Shown here one piece after another: positions 41,734 through 50,861 of a DNA stretch of 64,000 bases. The notes beneath the pieces were generated by a model that made no database searches, was not told the origin of the DNA, and saw nothing but the letters and a program-made list of their open reading frames with translations. Position 1 is the stretch's first letter. Every line of letters begins with the position of its first letter. This DNA comes from JAKLIX01 sp964605655 (lineage in GTDB: Bacteria; Bacteroidota; Bacteroidia; Bacteroidales; CAIXZF01), in contig CAZSDK010000002.1 of assembly GCA_964605655.1 (NCBI GenBank), positions 1 to 64,000 on the forward strand. Reading direction: 5' to 3'. A program made the translations under genes and the position numbers.

Positions 41734-43098
41734 TTATCCGGTCATAGCCATCGATGACCTTCCCTTGATCCTTCCTGATTTCATCAGGCCGTCATAATGC
41801 CTCATCAGCAGGTGGCTCTCTATCTGTTGTAAGGTATCGAGCACCACGCCCACCAGGATCAGCAGAGAAGTCCCCCCATAGAACTGGGCAAACTGTGAGT
41901 TGACCCCGATGTGCCTGATAATGGCCGGCATAATAGCGACCAATGCAAGGAACAGTGAACCGGGCAAGGTTATCTTTGACAAAATATTATCCATAAATTC
42001 AGCGGTCTTTCTTCCCGGTTTCACTCCCGGGATAAATCCGCCGTTTTTCTTCATATCTTCAGCCATCTGATTGGGATTCACCGTGATAGCAGTATAAAAA
42101 TAGGTGAAGGCCACGATCAGGATCGCAAAAATGAAATTATACCAGAATCCGTTGTAGTCCATCAGGGAGCCCATAAAACCGGAAAGGGCCTGGGACTTTG
42201 TAAATCCAACGAAGGTCATGGGAAGGAACATGATAGCCTGGGCAAAGATGATAGGCATAACCCCGGCAGCATTCACTTTCAGAGGAATGTACTGCCTCAC
42301 CCCGCCGTACTGTTTGTTTCCCACAATTCTCTTTGCATACTGAACAGGAACCTTTCGGGTTCCCTGTACCAGGAGGATATTCAGGACGATGACGCCAACG
42401 AGGGCAGCGATCTCGACCACGAAAACAACCAGTCCGCCGCCGCCTTTTTCTTCCATTCTTGAAACAAATTCTCCGGCCAGAGCAAACGGCAACCTCGCAA
42501 TGATACCGATCATAATGATGAGCGAGATACCATTGCCTATCCCTTTATCGGTAATTTTTTCACCCAGCCACATAATAAACATGGAGCCCGCCGTAAGCAT
42601 GATCACGGAGGAGATCCAGAAGAATTTGGTGGGAGGTTCGTTGGGAGAGAACGGAGCGAAAGCATCATAGGGCATCTGAGACACGAGGTTAGCAATGTAA
42701 CCAGGTGACTGGAAGACAAGGATGAGGACCGTGAGGTATCTGGTGATCTGATTGATCTTTTTTCTTCCGCTTTCACCTTCTTTCTGCAGTTTCTGGAAAT
42801 AAGGGATAGCCATCCCTAAAAGTTGAACCACAATGGAAGCGGAGATATAGGGCATGATACCCAAGGCGAAAATGGAGGCATTCGAGAAGGCTCCTCCCGA
42901 GAACATGTTCAGCAGGCCCAGCAGTCCGTTGTTTTGGGTCTGTGCTTCCAAGGCACTCAGCTGGCCGGGATCAACGCCGGGCAGTACAATGTATGAACCC
43001 AGACGGTAGATCAGCAAAATACCCAGGGTATAAAGGATCCTCTTTCTGAGATCCTCTATCTTATAGATATTCCTAATGGTTTCAATGAGTCTTTTCAT
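41734..43098 (-). CDS. secY: Preprotein translocase subunit SecY
   Basis: A 454-aa channel with ten predicted membrane segments. N-terminal IRKRILYTLGILLIYRLGSYIVLPG-like start split around the first helix; plug and translocation features SALEAQ and GIMPYISASIVVQLL; cytosolic loop with GTRKVPVQYAKRIVG; C-terminal VVLDTLQQIESHLLMRHYDG. It forms the Sec pore that exports the many signal-peptide proteins of this window. Confidence 0.98.
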   Translation of the reverse strand: MKRLIETIRNIYKIEDLRKRILYTLGILLIYRLGSYIVLPGVDPGQLSALEAQTQNNGLLGLLNMFSGGAFSNASIFALGIMPYISASIVVQLLGMAIPYFQKLQKEGESGRKKINQITRYLTVLILVFQSPGYIANLVSQMPYDAFAPFSPNEPPTKFFWISSVIMLTAGSMFIMWLGEKITDKGIGNGISLIIMIGIIARLPFALAGEFVSRMEEKGGGGLVVFVVEIAALVGVIVLNILLVQGTRKVPVQYAKRIVGNKQYGGVRQYIPLKVNAAGVMPIIFAQAIMFLPMTFVGFTKSQALSGFMGSLMDYNGFWYNFIFAILIVAFTYFYTAITVNPNQMAEDMKKNGGFIPGVKPGRKTAEFMDNILSKITLPGSLFLALVAIMPAIIRHIGVNSQFAQFYGGTSLLILVGVVLDTLQQIESHLLMRHYDGLMKSGRIKGRSSMAMTG

Positions 43099-43104
43099 GC
43101 AGCA

Positions 43105-43551
43105 TTAAATTTTTACCGCTGTTCCACCAACTGTTTCAATAGTTTTCTTAGCTTTTTCGGAGAAGCCATGGGCTTTTACATCCACCTTCGCTGTCAGTTC
43201 ACCTCTGCCCAATACCTTGATTAGGTCACGTGAAGAGGCAAGCCCCTGTTCCACGAATACCTCCATATCGAAGTAGTCGATCCCTTTTTTGTCGAACAAC
43301 GACTGGAGTACATCCAGGTTAATACCTTTATATTCAACCCTGTTCAGGTTCTTGAATCCAAATTTGGGGACCCGTCTCTGAATCGGCATCTGGCCACCTT
43401 CGAATCCGGACTTGGTCTTATATCCGGAGCGTTGTTTGGCTCCTTTGTGACCCCTGGTGGAGGTGCCTCCCCTGCCGGAACCCTGTCCTCTACCAACACG
43501 TTTGTTCTTTTTTATCGAACCTTTAGCAGGTGTAAGATTGCTTAAATCCAT
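43105..43551 (-). CDS. rplO: 50S ribosomal protein L15
   Basis: A 148-aa uL15. Glycine/arginine-rich N-terminal arm VGRGQGSGRGGTSTRGHKG, then GFEGGQMPIQRRVPKFGF, with the globular end GFSEKAKKTIETVGG. Six bp upstream of secY. Confidence 0.98.
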   Translation of the reverse strand: MDLSNLTPAKGSIKKNKRVGRGQGSGRGGTSTRGHKGAKQRSGYKTKSGFEGGQMPIQRRVPKFGFKNLNRVEYKGINLDVLQSLFDKKGIDYFDMEVFVEQGLASSRDLIKVLGRGELTAKVDVKAHGFSEKAKKTIETVGGTAVKI

Positions 43552-43574
43552 CTTTATAGCGTGTTTTGTATGGG

Positions 43575-43757
43575 TTAATCAATTTCCTGTACTGTTAACA
43601 AATGTTTCACCTTCTCGATCATACCAATGATCTGGGGAGTGGCTTCCACTTCTATTACCTGGTGCATCTTTTTAAAGCCCAATGCTTCCAGGGTACGTTT
43701 CTGACGTAAAGGCCGTCCGATGCCACTTCTTACCTGAGTAATTTTTATTTTTTTCAT
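43575..43757 (-). CDS. rpmD: 50S ribosomal protein L30
   Basis: A 60-aa uL30. Start MKKIKITQVRSGIGRPLRQK at 43757 is chosen over the TTG two codons upstream. RTLEALGFKKMHQVIEVEATPQ is the family core. Confidence 0.96.
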   Translation of the reverse strand: MKKIKITQVRSGIGRPLRQKRTLEALGFKKMHQVIEVEATPQIIGMIEKVKHLLTVQEID

Positions 43758-43775
43758 TATCAATGAATTAACCTA

Positions 43776-44294
43776 TTAACCATTGAATACTTTGTTCAAC
43801 TCCACACCTCTGACCTGGGCAACGGTGTAAGCATCTCTCATCTGAGCCAGGGCGTCGATGGTAGCTTTCACTACGCTGTGCGGGTTGGAGGAGCCTTTTG
43901 ATTTTGCCAGCACGTCTTTCACTCCAACGCTTTCGAGCACAGCACGCATAGCACCACCGGCAATGACACCGGTTCCGGGAGCTGCCGGTTTGAGGAACAC
44001 CAGGGCACCGCTGTATTTACCGTGCTGATCGTGAGGAATCGTTCCTTTCATTATGGGCACCTTGATCAGGTTCTTCTTGGCATCGTCAATGCCCTTGGCA
44101 ATAGCGGCGGTGACTTCCTTGGCTTTACCCAGGCCGTAACCTACCACACCATTCTCGTTTCCCACCACCACGATGGCAGAAAAGCTGAAAGTACGTCCCC
44201 CTTTAGTGACCTTGGTCACCCTCTGGATGCTCACCAGCTTATCTTTGAACTCGATCTCACTGGATTTTACTCTTCTGATATTTACGTTGGACAT
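43776..44294 (-). CDS. rpsE: 30S ribosomal protein S5
   Basis: A 172-aa uS5. Double-stranded-RNA-like domain LVSIQRVTKVTKGGRTFSFS, GLGKAKEVTAAIAKGIDDAKK, and the C-terminal GTGVIAGGAMRAVLESVGV with SSNPHSVVKATIDAL. It affects decoding accuracy together with S4. Confidence 0.98.
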   Translation of the reverse strand: MSNVNIRRVKSSEIEFKDKLVSIQRVTKVTKGGRTFSFSAIVVVGNENGVVGYGLGKAKEVTAAIAKGIDDAKKNLIKVPIMKGTIPHDQHGKYSGALVFLKPAAPGTGVIAGGAMRAVLESVGVKDVLAKSKGSSNPHSVVKATIDALAQMRDAYTVAQVRGVELNKVFNG

Positions 44295-44297
44295 GTC

Positions 44298-44660
44298 TTA
44301 AAATTTTAATCCTTTTTCTCTGGCTGCGTCGGCCAATGCTTTTACCCTACCATGGTACAGATATCCGTTCCGGTCGAAAATGACTTCCTGGATGTTGGCT
44401 TCCAGTGCTCTTTCAGCTACCAGGGCGCCTACCAGTTTGGCTTTCTCGCTCTTATTCACATCTTTCTCCATGATGGATTTCACCTTGGAAGATGCAGATA
44501 CCAGGGTTTTTCCCGACAGATCATCAATAAGCTGAACATAAATTTGCTTATTGCTACGAAAGACGGTCATCCGGGGCCTGTCGGCAGTCCCTGATAAGAC
44601 TTTGCGGATCCTCAGTTTGATCCTGTATCTTCTGTAGTCCTTTTGATTCTTAATAGCCAT
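44298..44660 (-). CDS. rplR: 50S ribosomal protein L18
   Basis: A 120-aa uL18, a 5S-rRNA-binding protein. ATG at 44660 gives MAIKNQKDYRRYRIKLRIRK; the frame is open to 44978 but overlaps rplF. Family core RPRMTVFRSNKQIYVQLIDD and end FDRNGYLYHGRVKALADAAR. Confidence 0.97.
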   Translation of the reverse strand: MAIKNQKDYRRYRIKLRIRKVLSGTADRPRMTVFRSNKQIYVQLIDDLSGKTLVSASSKVKSIMEKDVNKSEKAKLVGALVAERALEANIQEVIFDRNGYLYHGRVKALADAAREKGLKF

Positions 44661-44691
44661 CAGATCAATGATTATCTTGTTCTTACCATTA

Positions 44692-45249
44692 TTATTTTTC
44701 TGAAGCGGATTTTCCGGCTTTCTTCCTGATCTCTTCGCCCATGAAACGTATTCCTTTCCCTTTGTATGGTTCAGGCGGCCTGAGGGAACGGATCTTCGCA
44801 GCAACCTGTCCCAACAGCTGACGGTCATTACCCTTGAGGATAATGGTGGGGTTCTTTCCTTTTTCGGCTGTGGTCTCCACTTTGATCTCCGGAGCGAGTT
44901 CAAAAACAATGTGATGTGAATATCCCAGAGAAAGATCCAGCAACTGTCCGTTGGCAACGGCCTTATATCCGACACCAATCAGTTCCTGTACGATGGTAAA
45001 TCCCTCTGATACACCTTTCACCATGTTGGCAACCAGCGACCTGTAAAGTCCGTGTTTGGCCTTATGGTCTTTCTCGTCCGACTGCCTTTTGAGAATGATC
45101 TGTCCATTCTCCACTTCCACCTGGATGGCAGGATCAATATACTGCTTCAGCTCTCCCCGAGCACCTTTTACGGTGATCTCGTTGTCAGAGCTCACATTCA
45201 CCTGCACTCCCGAAGGTAAAGCAATGGGTAATTTTCCGATACGTGACAT
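44692..45249 (-). CDS. rplF: 50S ribosomal protein L6
   Basis: A 185-aa uL6. MSRIGKLPIALPSGVQV start, LVANMVKGVSEGF, and RPPEPYKGKGIRFMGEEIRKKAGKS at the C-terminus, near the sarcin-ricin loop. Confidence 0.98.
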   Translation of the reverse strand: MSRIGKLPIALPSGVQVNVSSDNEITVKGARGELKQYIDPAIQVEVENGQIILKRQSDEKDHKAKHGLYRSLVANMVKGVSEGFTIVQELIGVGYKAVANGQLLDLSLGYSHHIVFELAPEIKVETTAEKGKNPTIILKGNDRQLLGQVAAKIRSLRPPEPYKGKGIRFMGEEIRKKAGKSASEK

Positions 45250-45263
45250 TTTCTATCCCTCCT

Positions 45264-45662
45264 TTAGCTGATATAACACAAAACTTCACCGCCGATATTC
45301 CTGGTCCTGGCATCTTTATCGGTCATCACGCCCTGTGAGGTGGAGAGGATAGCGATACCCAAACCGTTGAGGACCCTGGGCAAACGATCGACATTCACAT
45401 ATTTTCTCAAACCGGGTTTGGAAACCCTGGTCAAATGGGTGATGGCCGACATTTTGGTCACTGGATGATATTTCAGGGCAATTTTTATTACCGGGGGAAA
45501 TACACCGTCTTCGAATTTGTAGTTCAGGATATAACCCTGATCAAATAAGATCTTGGTCATTTCCTTTTTCATCCTGGAGGCAGGAATTTCAACGATCCGG
45601 TGGTTCGCCATGACCGCATTCCTGATCCGGGTCAAGTAATCTGCAATAGGGTCTGTTACCAT
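45264..45662 (-). CDS. rpsH: 30S ribosomal protein S8
   Basis: A 132-aa uS8. MVTDPIADYLTRIRNAVMA start, RVSKPGLRKYVNVDRLPRV, and the terminal LSTSQGVMTDKDARTRNIGG with GEVLCYIS. In Enterobacteria S8 represses its operon; no such site was looked for successfully here. Confidence 0.98.
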   Translation of the reverse strand: MVTDPIADYLTRIRNAVMANHRIVEIPASRMKKEMTKILFDQGYILNYKFEDGVFPPVIKIALKYHPVTKMSAITHLTRVSKPGLRKYVNVDRLPRVLNGLGIAILSTSQGVMTDKDARTRNIGGEVLCYIS

Positions 45663-45698
45663 GGAGATACTATATATTTGAATATTAATAACTTACTC

Positions 45699-45968
45699 TT
45701 ACCAACTGGCTTTTCTCACTCCGGGGATAAGGCCCTGAAGGGCCATAAACCTGAAATTGATACGGGAAATACCAAACTGCCTGATATATCCTTTGGGTCT
45801 GCCATCGATGTTGCAGCGGTTATGAAGTCTCACCGGTGATGCATTCTTTGGCAGCTTTTGAAGGGCGAGGTAGTCGCCTGAAGCTTTCAGTGCGGCCCGT
45901 TTGGCAGCATATTTTGCCACCATTCTTTGTCTTTTCTGCTCTCTCGCTTTGATGGATTCCTTAGCCAT
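45699..45968 (-). CDS. rpsN: 30S ribosomal protein S14, zinc-free long form
   Basis: An 89-aa uS14 without the CxxC...CxxC zinc knuckle of the 61-aa form. MAKESIKAREQKRQRMVAKY start and RCNIDGRPKGYIRQFGISR core. Confidence 0.97.
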   Translation of the reverse strand: MAKESIKAREQKRQRMVAKYAAKRAALKASGDYLALQKLPKNASPVRLHNRCNIDGRPKGYIRQFGISRINFRFMALQGLIPGVRKASW

Positions 45969-45973
45969 AGTGT

Positions 45974-46522
45974 TTATTTTTTGAACGGTAATCCGAATTC
46001 TTTTAACAATGACAATGCTTCCTTGTCCGATTTGGCATTAGTGACCATGGTGATATCCAGTCCGTTGATCTTAGAAACCTTGTCGATATTGATTTCGGGG
46101 AAGATGATCTGCTCGGTGATACCGAGGGTATAGTTACCTCTTCCGTCAAAACCCTTGTCGTTGATACCCCTGAAGTCACGGATACGTGGGATGGCAACGG
46201 AGATTAGCCTGTCGAGGAATTCGTACATTTTCTCTCCCCTGAGGGTGACTCTTACGCCAACGGGCATGCCACGGCGGAGTTTGAAGTTGGAGATGTCTTT
46301 CCTGGATTTGGTGGCTACGGCTTTCTGGCCGGCGATCATGGTGAGTTCAGCCTGGCTGTTCTCGATCAGTTTTTTGTCGGCAATAGCGGCACCCACACCC
46401 TGGTTAAGGCTGATTTTCAGCAACCTGGGCACTTCCATGGAACTCTTGTAATTGAACTGCTTCTGCAATTCGGGGACAATCTCCTTGTCGTATTTTTCTT
46501 TCAGTCGCGGAACGTATTTCAT
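45974..46522 (-). CDS. rplE: 50S ribosomal protein L5
   Basis: A 182-aa uL5, a 5S-rRNA and P-site-tRNA contact. VPRLLKISLNQGVGAAIADKK, RRGMPVGVRVTLRGEKMYEF, FRGINDKGFDGRGNYTLGI. The start overlaps the rplX stop by one base (TAATG). Confidence 0.98.
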   Translation of the reverse strand: MKYVPRLKEKYDKEIVPELQKQFNYKSSMEVPRLLKISLNQGVGAAIADKKLIENSQAELTMIAGQKAVATKSRKDISNFKLRRGMPVGVRVTLRGEKMYEFLDRLISVAIPRIRDFRGINDKGFDGRGNYTLGITEQIIFPEINIDKVSKINGLDITMVTNAKSDKEALSLLKEFGLPFKK

Positions 46523-46845
46523 TACTTGATTACCTCCCCTGATTTTTTTGAATAACGTACTAATTTATTGGTCTTCTGATCGATTTTCCGTCCGACGCGG
46601 GTTGGTTTGCCGCTGTTATCGACCACCATGAGGTTGGAGATATGCACCGGGGCTTCCTTTTTCTGGATGCCTCCCTGAGGACTTTTGGCGCTGGGTTTGG
46701 CATGTTTGGTGACCATGTTCACGCCCTCCACGATAGCTTGCATTTTGTCGGGGTTGACGAACAGGACTTTACCCTGTTCCCCTTTGCTGTCGCCGGAAAT
46801 CACTTTTACGATATCCCCTTTTTTGATATTGAGTTTACTTGGCAT
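46522..46845 (-). CDS. rplX: 50S ribosomal protein L24
   Basis: A 107-aa uL24, an early assembly initiator. KOW motif IKKGDIVKVISGDSKGEQGK, VEGVNMVTKHAKPSAKSPQG, and the end KKSGEVIK. Overlaps rplE by one base. Confidence 0.98.
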   Translation of the reverse strand: MPSKLNIKKGDIVKVISGDSKGEQGKVLFVNPDKMQAIVEGVNMVTKHAKPSAKSPQGGIQKKEAPVHISNLMVVDNSGKPTRVGRKIDQKTNKLVRYSKKSGEVIK

Positions 46846-46862
46846 GGCTCTTTTGTAATCTA

Positions 46863-47231
46863 TTACAGCACTTCGGGTGCCAGTGAAATAATCTTCATAA
46901 ACTTCTTGTCGCGCAGTTCCCTGGCCACAGGGCCGAAGATACGGGTACCGCTGAGTTCTTCAGCAGCAGTCAGGAGCACGCAGGCGTTATCATCGAAACG
47001 GATGTAGGATCCGTCGTTACGGCGAATTTCCTTTTTCGTGCGTACGACAACAGCCTTTACCACTGCTCCTTTTTTAACATTGCCACCGGGAAGGGCATTT
47101 TTGACCGACACGATGATCTTGTCACCGACCCTGGCATACCGCTTGCGGGTACCTCCCAGGACCCTGATACAGAGTGCTTCCTTGGCACCGCTGTTATCAG
47201 CCACAACTAATCTGGATTCCTGCTGTATCAT
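46863..47231 (-). CDS. rplN: 50S ribosomal protein L14
   Basis: A 122-aa uL14. MIQQESRLVVADNSGAKEAL start, YARVGDKIIVSVKNALPGG and KGAVVKAVVVRTKKEIRR; end FMKIISLAPEVL. Forms inter-subunit bridges with 16S rRNA. Confidence 0.98.
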   Translation of the reverse strand: MIQQESRLVVADNSGAKEALCIRVLGGTRKRYARVGDKIIVSVKNALPGGNVKKGAVVKAVVVRTKKEIRRNDGSYIRFDDNACVLLTAAEELSGTRIFGPVARELRDKKFMKIISLAPEVL

Positions 47232-47233
47232 AA

Positions 47234-47494
47234 CTATTTGGCTCTTTCAATGATTTCGACTAATCTCCAACACTTGGTCTTGCTCAGGGGCCGGGTTTCA
47301 GCGATCCTGACCATATCACCGTTATTGGAATCATTATTTTCATCATGGGCGGTAAAACGGGTGGTTTTCTTCACGAATTTGCCGTACTTGGTGTGCATCA
47401 CTTTCCGTTCGACGAGGACCACGATAGATTTATTCATCTTGTTGCTTACCACAACACCGATTTTCTCTTTCCTAAAGTTTCTGGTTGCTTCCAT
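47234..47494 (-). CDS. rpsQ: 30S ribosomal protein S17
   Basis: An 86-aa uS17 OB-fold. GVVVSNKMNKSIVVLVERK, HTKYGKFVKKTTRFTAHDE, VRIAETRPLSKTKCWRLVEI. Two bp from rplN. Confidence 0.98.
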   Translation of the reverse strand: MEATRNFRKEKIGVVVSNKMNKSIVVLVERKVMHTKYGKFVKKTTRFTAHDENNDSNNGDMVRIAETRPLSKTKCWRLVEIIERAK

Positions 47495-47505
47495 TGGGTG
47501 AACAA

Positions 47506-47724
47506 TTATGAATTTTTACCGGTTGATGGGATCTGGGACTTGGCACGAGCATGAAGTTCGGTCATCAGCCTGGCGATCGTCTTCCGGTAGGCTTGAATTT
47601 TCTTGGGATTTTCGAGGGGAGAAACCGCATGGTTCATTTTCAGCTTGGTGAGCTGCTTTTTTTCCTCCTCGAGTCTTTCTTTGATCTCACCGGTGGTGAG
47701 TTCTCTGATCACATCTGCTTTCAT
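47506..47724 (-). CDS. rpmC: 50S ribosomal protein L29
   Basis: A 72-aa uL29 helical hairpin near the exit tunnel. MKADVIRELTTGEIKERLEE start and LENPKKIQAYRKTIARLMTE. Confidence 0.97.
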   Translation of the reverse strand: MKADVIRELTTGEIKERLEEEKKQLTKLKMNHAVSPLENPKKIQAYRKTIARLMTELHARAKSQIPSTGKNS

Positions 47725-47731
47725 CTTGAAC

Positions 47732-48160
47732 TTAGTTTGTTTCGGATGCGTAATCTCTTCTAACGATAAACTTGCACATGACGGGCAGTTTCTGTGCGGC
47801 GAGCCTCATGGCTTCCGTAGCAATGTCCAGGGGTACGCCGTCAATTTCGAACAGGATACGGCCCGGGGTAACCGGTGCAACGAACATTTCAGGAGCTCCC
47901 TTACCTTTACCCATACGTACCTCGGCAGGCTTCTTGGTAATCGGCTTATCGGGGAATATCCTGATCCAGATCTGTCCTTCACGTTTCATGTGACGGGCAA
48001 CGGCCTGACGGGCAGCTTCTATCTGGCGACCGGTGATCCATGCTTCTTCCATGGTCTTGATCCCGAAGGAACCAAATGCCAGCTCATGACCTCTCTGGGC
48101 ATTGCCCTTCATCTTGCCTTTCTGCTGTTTCCTGTGTTTTGTCTTCTTTGGCTGTAACAT
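47732..48160 (-). CDS. rplP: 50S ribosomal protein L16
   Basis: A 142-aa uL16. MLQPKKTKHRKQQKGKMKG start, FGSFGIKTMEEAWITGRQIE, EVRMGKGKGAPEMFVAPV. Stabilises the A-site region. Confidence 0.98.
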   Translation of the reverse strand: MLQPKKTKHRKQQKGKMKGNAQRGHELAFGSFGIKTMEEAWITGRQIEAARQAVARHMKREGQIWIRIFPDKPITKKPAEVRMGKGKGAPEMFVAPVTPGRILFEIDGVPLDIATEAMRLAAQKLPVMCKFIVRRDYASETN

Positions 48161-48195
48161 TATCAGAAGATTTTAATGATTCAAGTATAGGTTAA

Positions 48196-48918
48196 TTATC
48201 TCCTGGGACGGGGTTTGCCCTGGGGTCTGGTCCTGGCCTTGGGTGCAGCCACTTTTTCTTTTGAAATAGCAGCAGCCGGGCTCAGGTCATGTTTTCCGTA
48301 AATTTCTCCTTTACAGATCCATACCTTCACTCCGATACGTCCGTAGCTGGTGTGAGCCTCCGCAGTGGCATAATCAATATCAGCCCTGAGTGTATGCAGG
48401 GGGATACGGCCTTCTTTGTACGTCTCGTTCCTTGCCATTTCGGCACCTCCCAGTCGTCCGGCGATGCTCACCTTGATGCCTTCAGCCAGCATACGCATGG
48501 CAGAAGCAATGGCAGTCTTAATGGCACGGCGGTAGGAAATCCTGCCCTCGATCTGGCGGGCAACAGTGCTGGCCACGATAACGGCATCCAGCTCAGGCCT
48601 CTTGATCTCGGATATGTTGATCTGAATCTCTTTCTTGGTGATCTTCTTTAATTCTTCCTTCAGCTTGTCTACCTCGGTACCACCTTTTCCAATGATGATG
48701 CCCGGACGAGCCGTATGGATGGTCACCGTGATGAGTTTCAGGGTTCTTTCGATGATGATTCGGCTGATACCGGCTTTCATAAGCCTGGCATTCAAATATT
48801 TGCGAATCTTTTCATCCTCCACAAGCTTGGATTCAAAACGTCTTCCGCCATACCATTTAGAATCCCATCCTTTGATGATTCCCAGTCGGTTACCTATCGG
48901 ATTTGTTTTCTGTCCCAT
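48196..48918 (-). CDS. rpsC: 30S ribosomal protein S3
   Basis: A 240-aa uS3. MGQKTNPIGNRLGIIKGWDS start, KH domain GIIIGKGGTEVDKLKEEL (about 75-92), ISYRRAIKTAIASAMRM, and RAGVKVWICKGEIYGKHDL-like end (GRIGVKVWICKGE). A Lys/Arg-rich tail follows. Confidence 0.98.
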   Translation of the reverse strand: MGQKTNPIGNRLGIIKGWDSKWYGGRRFESKLVEDEKIRKYLNARLMKAGISRIIIERTLKLITVTIHTARPGIIIGKGGTEVDKLKEELKKITKKEIQINISEIKRPELDAVIVASTVARQIEGRISYRRAIKTAIASAMRMLAEGIKVSIAGRLGGAEMARNETYKEGRIPLHTLRADIDYATAEAHTSYGRIGVKVWICKGEIYGKHDLSPAAAISKEKVAAPKARTRPQGKPRPRR

Positions 48919-48951
48919 TCAGTGTTGGTTATTGTTTGATAAACGAATAAA

Positions 48952-49386
48952 TTAATTTTCAGTTGGTTGTTCGGTTTCCTCTGCTTCGACCCGGTTACGG
49001 CTGTCGATCACCAGGGTCACATGGTTCGAACGTTTTTTTATGCGGTAGGCTCTTCCCTGGGGAGCAGGACGGACTCGTTTCATCACCCTGCCTCCATCCA
49101 CGGAGATCTCTCTGATAAAGAGGTTGCTGTCTTCCATTCTCACTCCTTCGTTTTTGGCCTGCCAGTTGGCGATAGCCGACAACAACAACTTATGAACCCT
49201 GCCTGCAGCTTCTTTCTTGCTGAATTTCAGGATATTCAAGGCCTTTTCCACATCATTGCCCCTGATCAGGTTGGCTACCAGCCTCATCTTCCTCGGGGAG
49301 GTGGGAACATTGTTCAGTTTAGCAAAAAAGACATCCTTTTTTGCTTCCTTCATAGCCTCGGCAGTATTATGCTTTCTGGATCCCAT
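48952..49386 (-). CDS. rplV: 50S ribosomal protein L22
   Basis: A 144-aa uL22, somewhat longer than average with an acidic tail (VEAEETEQPTEN). NVPTSPRKMRLVANLIRG, tunnel loop DGGRVMKRVRPAPQGRAYRI. Confidence 0.97.
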   Translation of the reverse strand: MGSRKHNTAEAMKEAKKDVFFAKLNNVPTSPRKMRLVANLIRGNDVEKALNILKFSKKEAAGRVHKLLLSAIANWQAKNEGVRMEDSNLFIREISVDGGRVMKRVRPAPQGRAYRIKKRSNHVTLVIDSRNRVEAEETEQPTEN

Positions 49387-49401
49387 CTGTCAAAATATTT
49401 A

Positions 49402-49680
49402 TTATTTCTTACCTTCTTTCTTTGAACCGGAATGACCTCTGAAAGTACGGGTGGGAGCGAACTCTCCGAGCTTATGCCCGACCATGTTCTCAGTAATGTA
49501 AACCGGGATAAATTTGTTTCCGTTGTGGACGGCTATGGTCTGTCCGACGAAGTCCGGAGAGATCATGGAAGCCCTGGACCAGGTTTTAATAACCACCTTC
49601 TTCTTGGCATCGATGGCTGAAATCACTTTCTTTTCCAGTTTCAGTTCGATATAAGGTCCTTTTTTCAGTGAACGGCTCAT
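49402..49680 (-). CDS. rpsS: 30S ribosomal protein S19
   Basis: A 92-aa uS19. MSRSLKKGPYIELKLEKKV start, WSRASMISPDFVGQTIAVHNG, GHKLGEFAPTRTFRGHSG end. Confidence 0.98.
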   Translation of the reverse strand: MSRSLKKGPYIELKLEKKVISAIDAKKKVVIKTWSRASMISPDFVGQTIAVHNGNKFIPVYITENMVGHKLGEFAPTRTFRGHSGSKKEGKK

Positions 49681-49701
49681 GCTGTTATCGTTTAAACGGT
49701 A

Positions 49702-50526
49702 TTATTTCTTTCTCTTTTCAATGATATATTTGTTCGAAGACTTGGTCTTGGAACGGGTCTTATAACCTTTGGCCGGCATACCTTTACGGGAGCGCGGATG
49801 ACCACCGGTGGCCCTTCCTTCGCCTCCGCCCATGGGATGGTCGACGGGGTTCATGGCCACACCCCTGGTCCTGGGCCTGCGACCCATCCAGCGGCTGCGT
49901 CCAGCTTTTCCGCTCGACTCCAGGTTGTGGTCGGGGTTAGAAACCATTCCTACCGTGGCTTTACAAGCCTGGAGGATCATCCTGGTCTCACCGGAAGGCA
50001 GTTTCAGGATGGCGAATTTTCCGTCTCTCGACATAAGCTGGGCATAAGACCCTGCGCTGCGTGCCATTTTGGCACCCTGACCGGGTTGCAGCTCTATGTT
50101 ATGGATGATGGTACCAAAAGGTATCTCGCTCAGGTACAAGGAATTGCCGATTTCCGGTGCCACTCCCTTTCCTGATACGATCTCCTGGCCTACCTTCAGC
50201 CCGTGAGGTGCGATGATATACCTTTTCTCGCCATCCATGTATGACAGCAGAGCGATCCTGGCCGTCCGGCCCGGGTCGTACTCTATCGATTTCACCCTGG
50301 CAGGAACTCCATCCTTATCCCTTTTGAAATCAATGATGCGGTACATCTGTTTGTGACCACCCCCTACATAGCGCATGGTCATTTTTCCCTGGTTATTCCT
50401 TCCTCCCGATTTTCTGTTCGGTGCCAGCAAACTTTTTTCCGGCGTTGAGGTGGTAATATCATCAAAGGCGCTGATTATCTTGAAGCGCTGACTTGATGTG
50501 GTCGGTTTGAATTTCTTTAAGGCCAT
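49702..50526 (-). CDS. rplB: 50S ribosomal protein L2
   Basis: A 274-aa uL2 needed for peptidyl transfer. MALKKFKPTTSSQRFKI start, GGGHKQMYRIIDFKRDKDGV, and the conserved VAMNPVDHPMGGGEGRATGG, which contains the functionally important His. Confidence 0.99.
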   Translation of the reverse strand: MALKKFKPTTSSQRFKIISAFDDITTSTPEKSLLAPNRKSGGRNNQGKMTMRYVGGGHKQMYRIIDFKRDKDGVPARVKSIEYDPGRTARIALLSYMDGEKRYIIAPHGLKVGQEIVSGKGVAPEIGNSLYLSEIPFGTIIHNIELQPGQGAKMARSAGSYAQLMSRDGKFAILKLPSGETRMILQACKATVGMVSNPDHNLESSGKAGRSRWMGRRPRTRGVAMNPVDHPMGGGEGRATGGHPRSRKGMPAKGYKTRSKTKSSNKYIIEKRKK

Positions 50527-50530
50527 TTAC

Positions 50531-50821
50531 TTAGATATTGCTATAGAAATCAATGGTTTGTCCTTCAACCAGCGTAATGATCGCCTTCTTCAAAGAACGT
50601 GTTCTTCCACTTACATAACCCGAGCGGGTGTAACGGGTCTTTCTCTTACCCGAGTAGTTCAGGGTATTGACATCTTTCACTTCTACCCCGTAGAGAGTCT
50701 CAACCTCTTTCTTGATCTGCAGTTTATTGGCGCTCTTACGAACCACGAAACCGTAACGGTTGAGCTTCTCACCCTGCTTAGTCATTTTCTCTGTAATAAT
50801 GGGTTTCAGGATGACGCTCAT
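50531..50821 (-). CDS. rplW: 50S ribosomal protein L23
   Basis: A 96-aa uL23, docking site for trigger factor and SRP at the exit tunnel. ILKPIITEKMTKQGEKLN start, FVVRKSANKLQIKKEVETLY, RKTRYTRSGYVSGRTRSLKK. Confidence 0.97.
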   Translation of the reverse strand: MSVILKPIITEKMTKQGEKLNRYGFVVRKSANKLQIKKEVETLYGVEVKDVNTLNYSGKRKTRYTRSGYVSGRTRSLKKAIITLVEGQTIDFYSNI

Positions 50822-50861
50822 AGGTATTGATTTTTGAGATTACGGACTATTGTTATCTTCT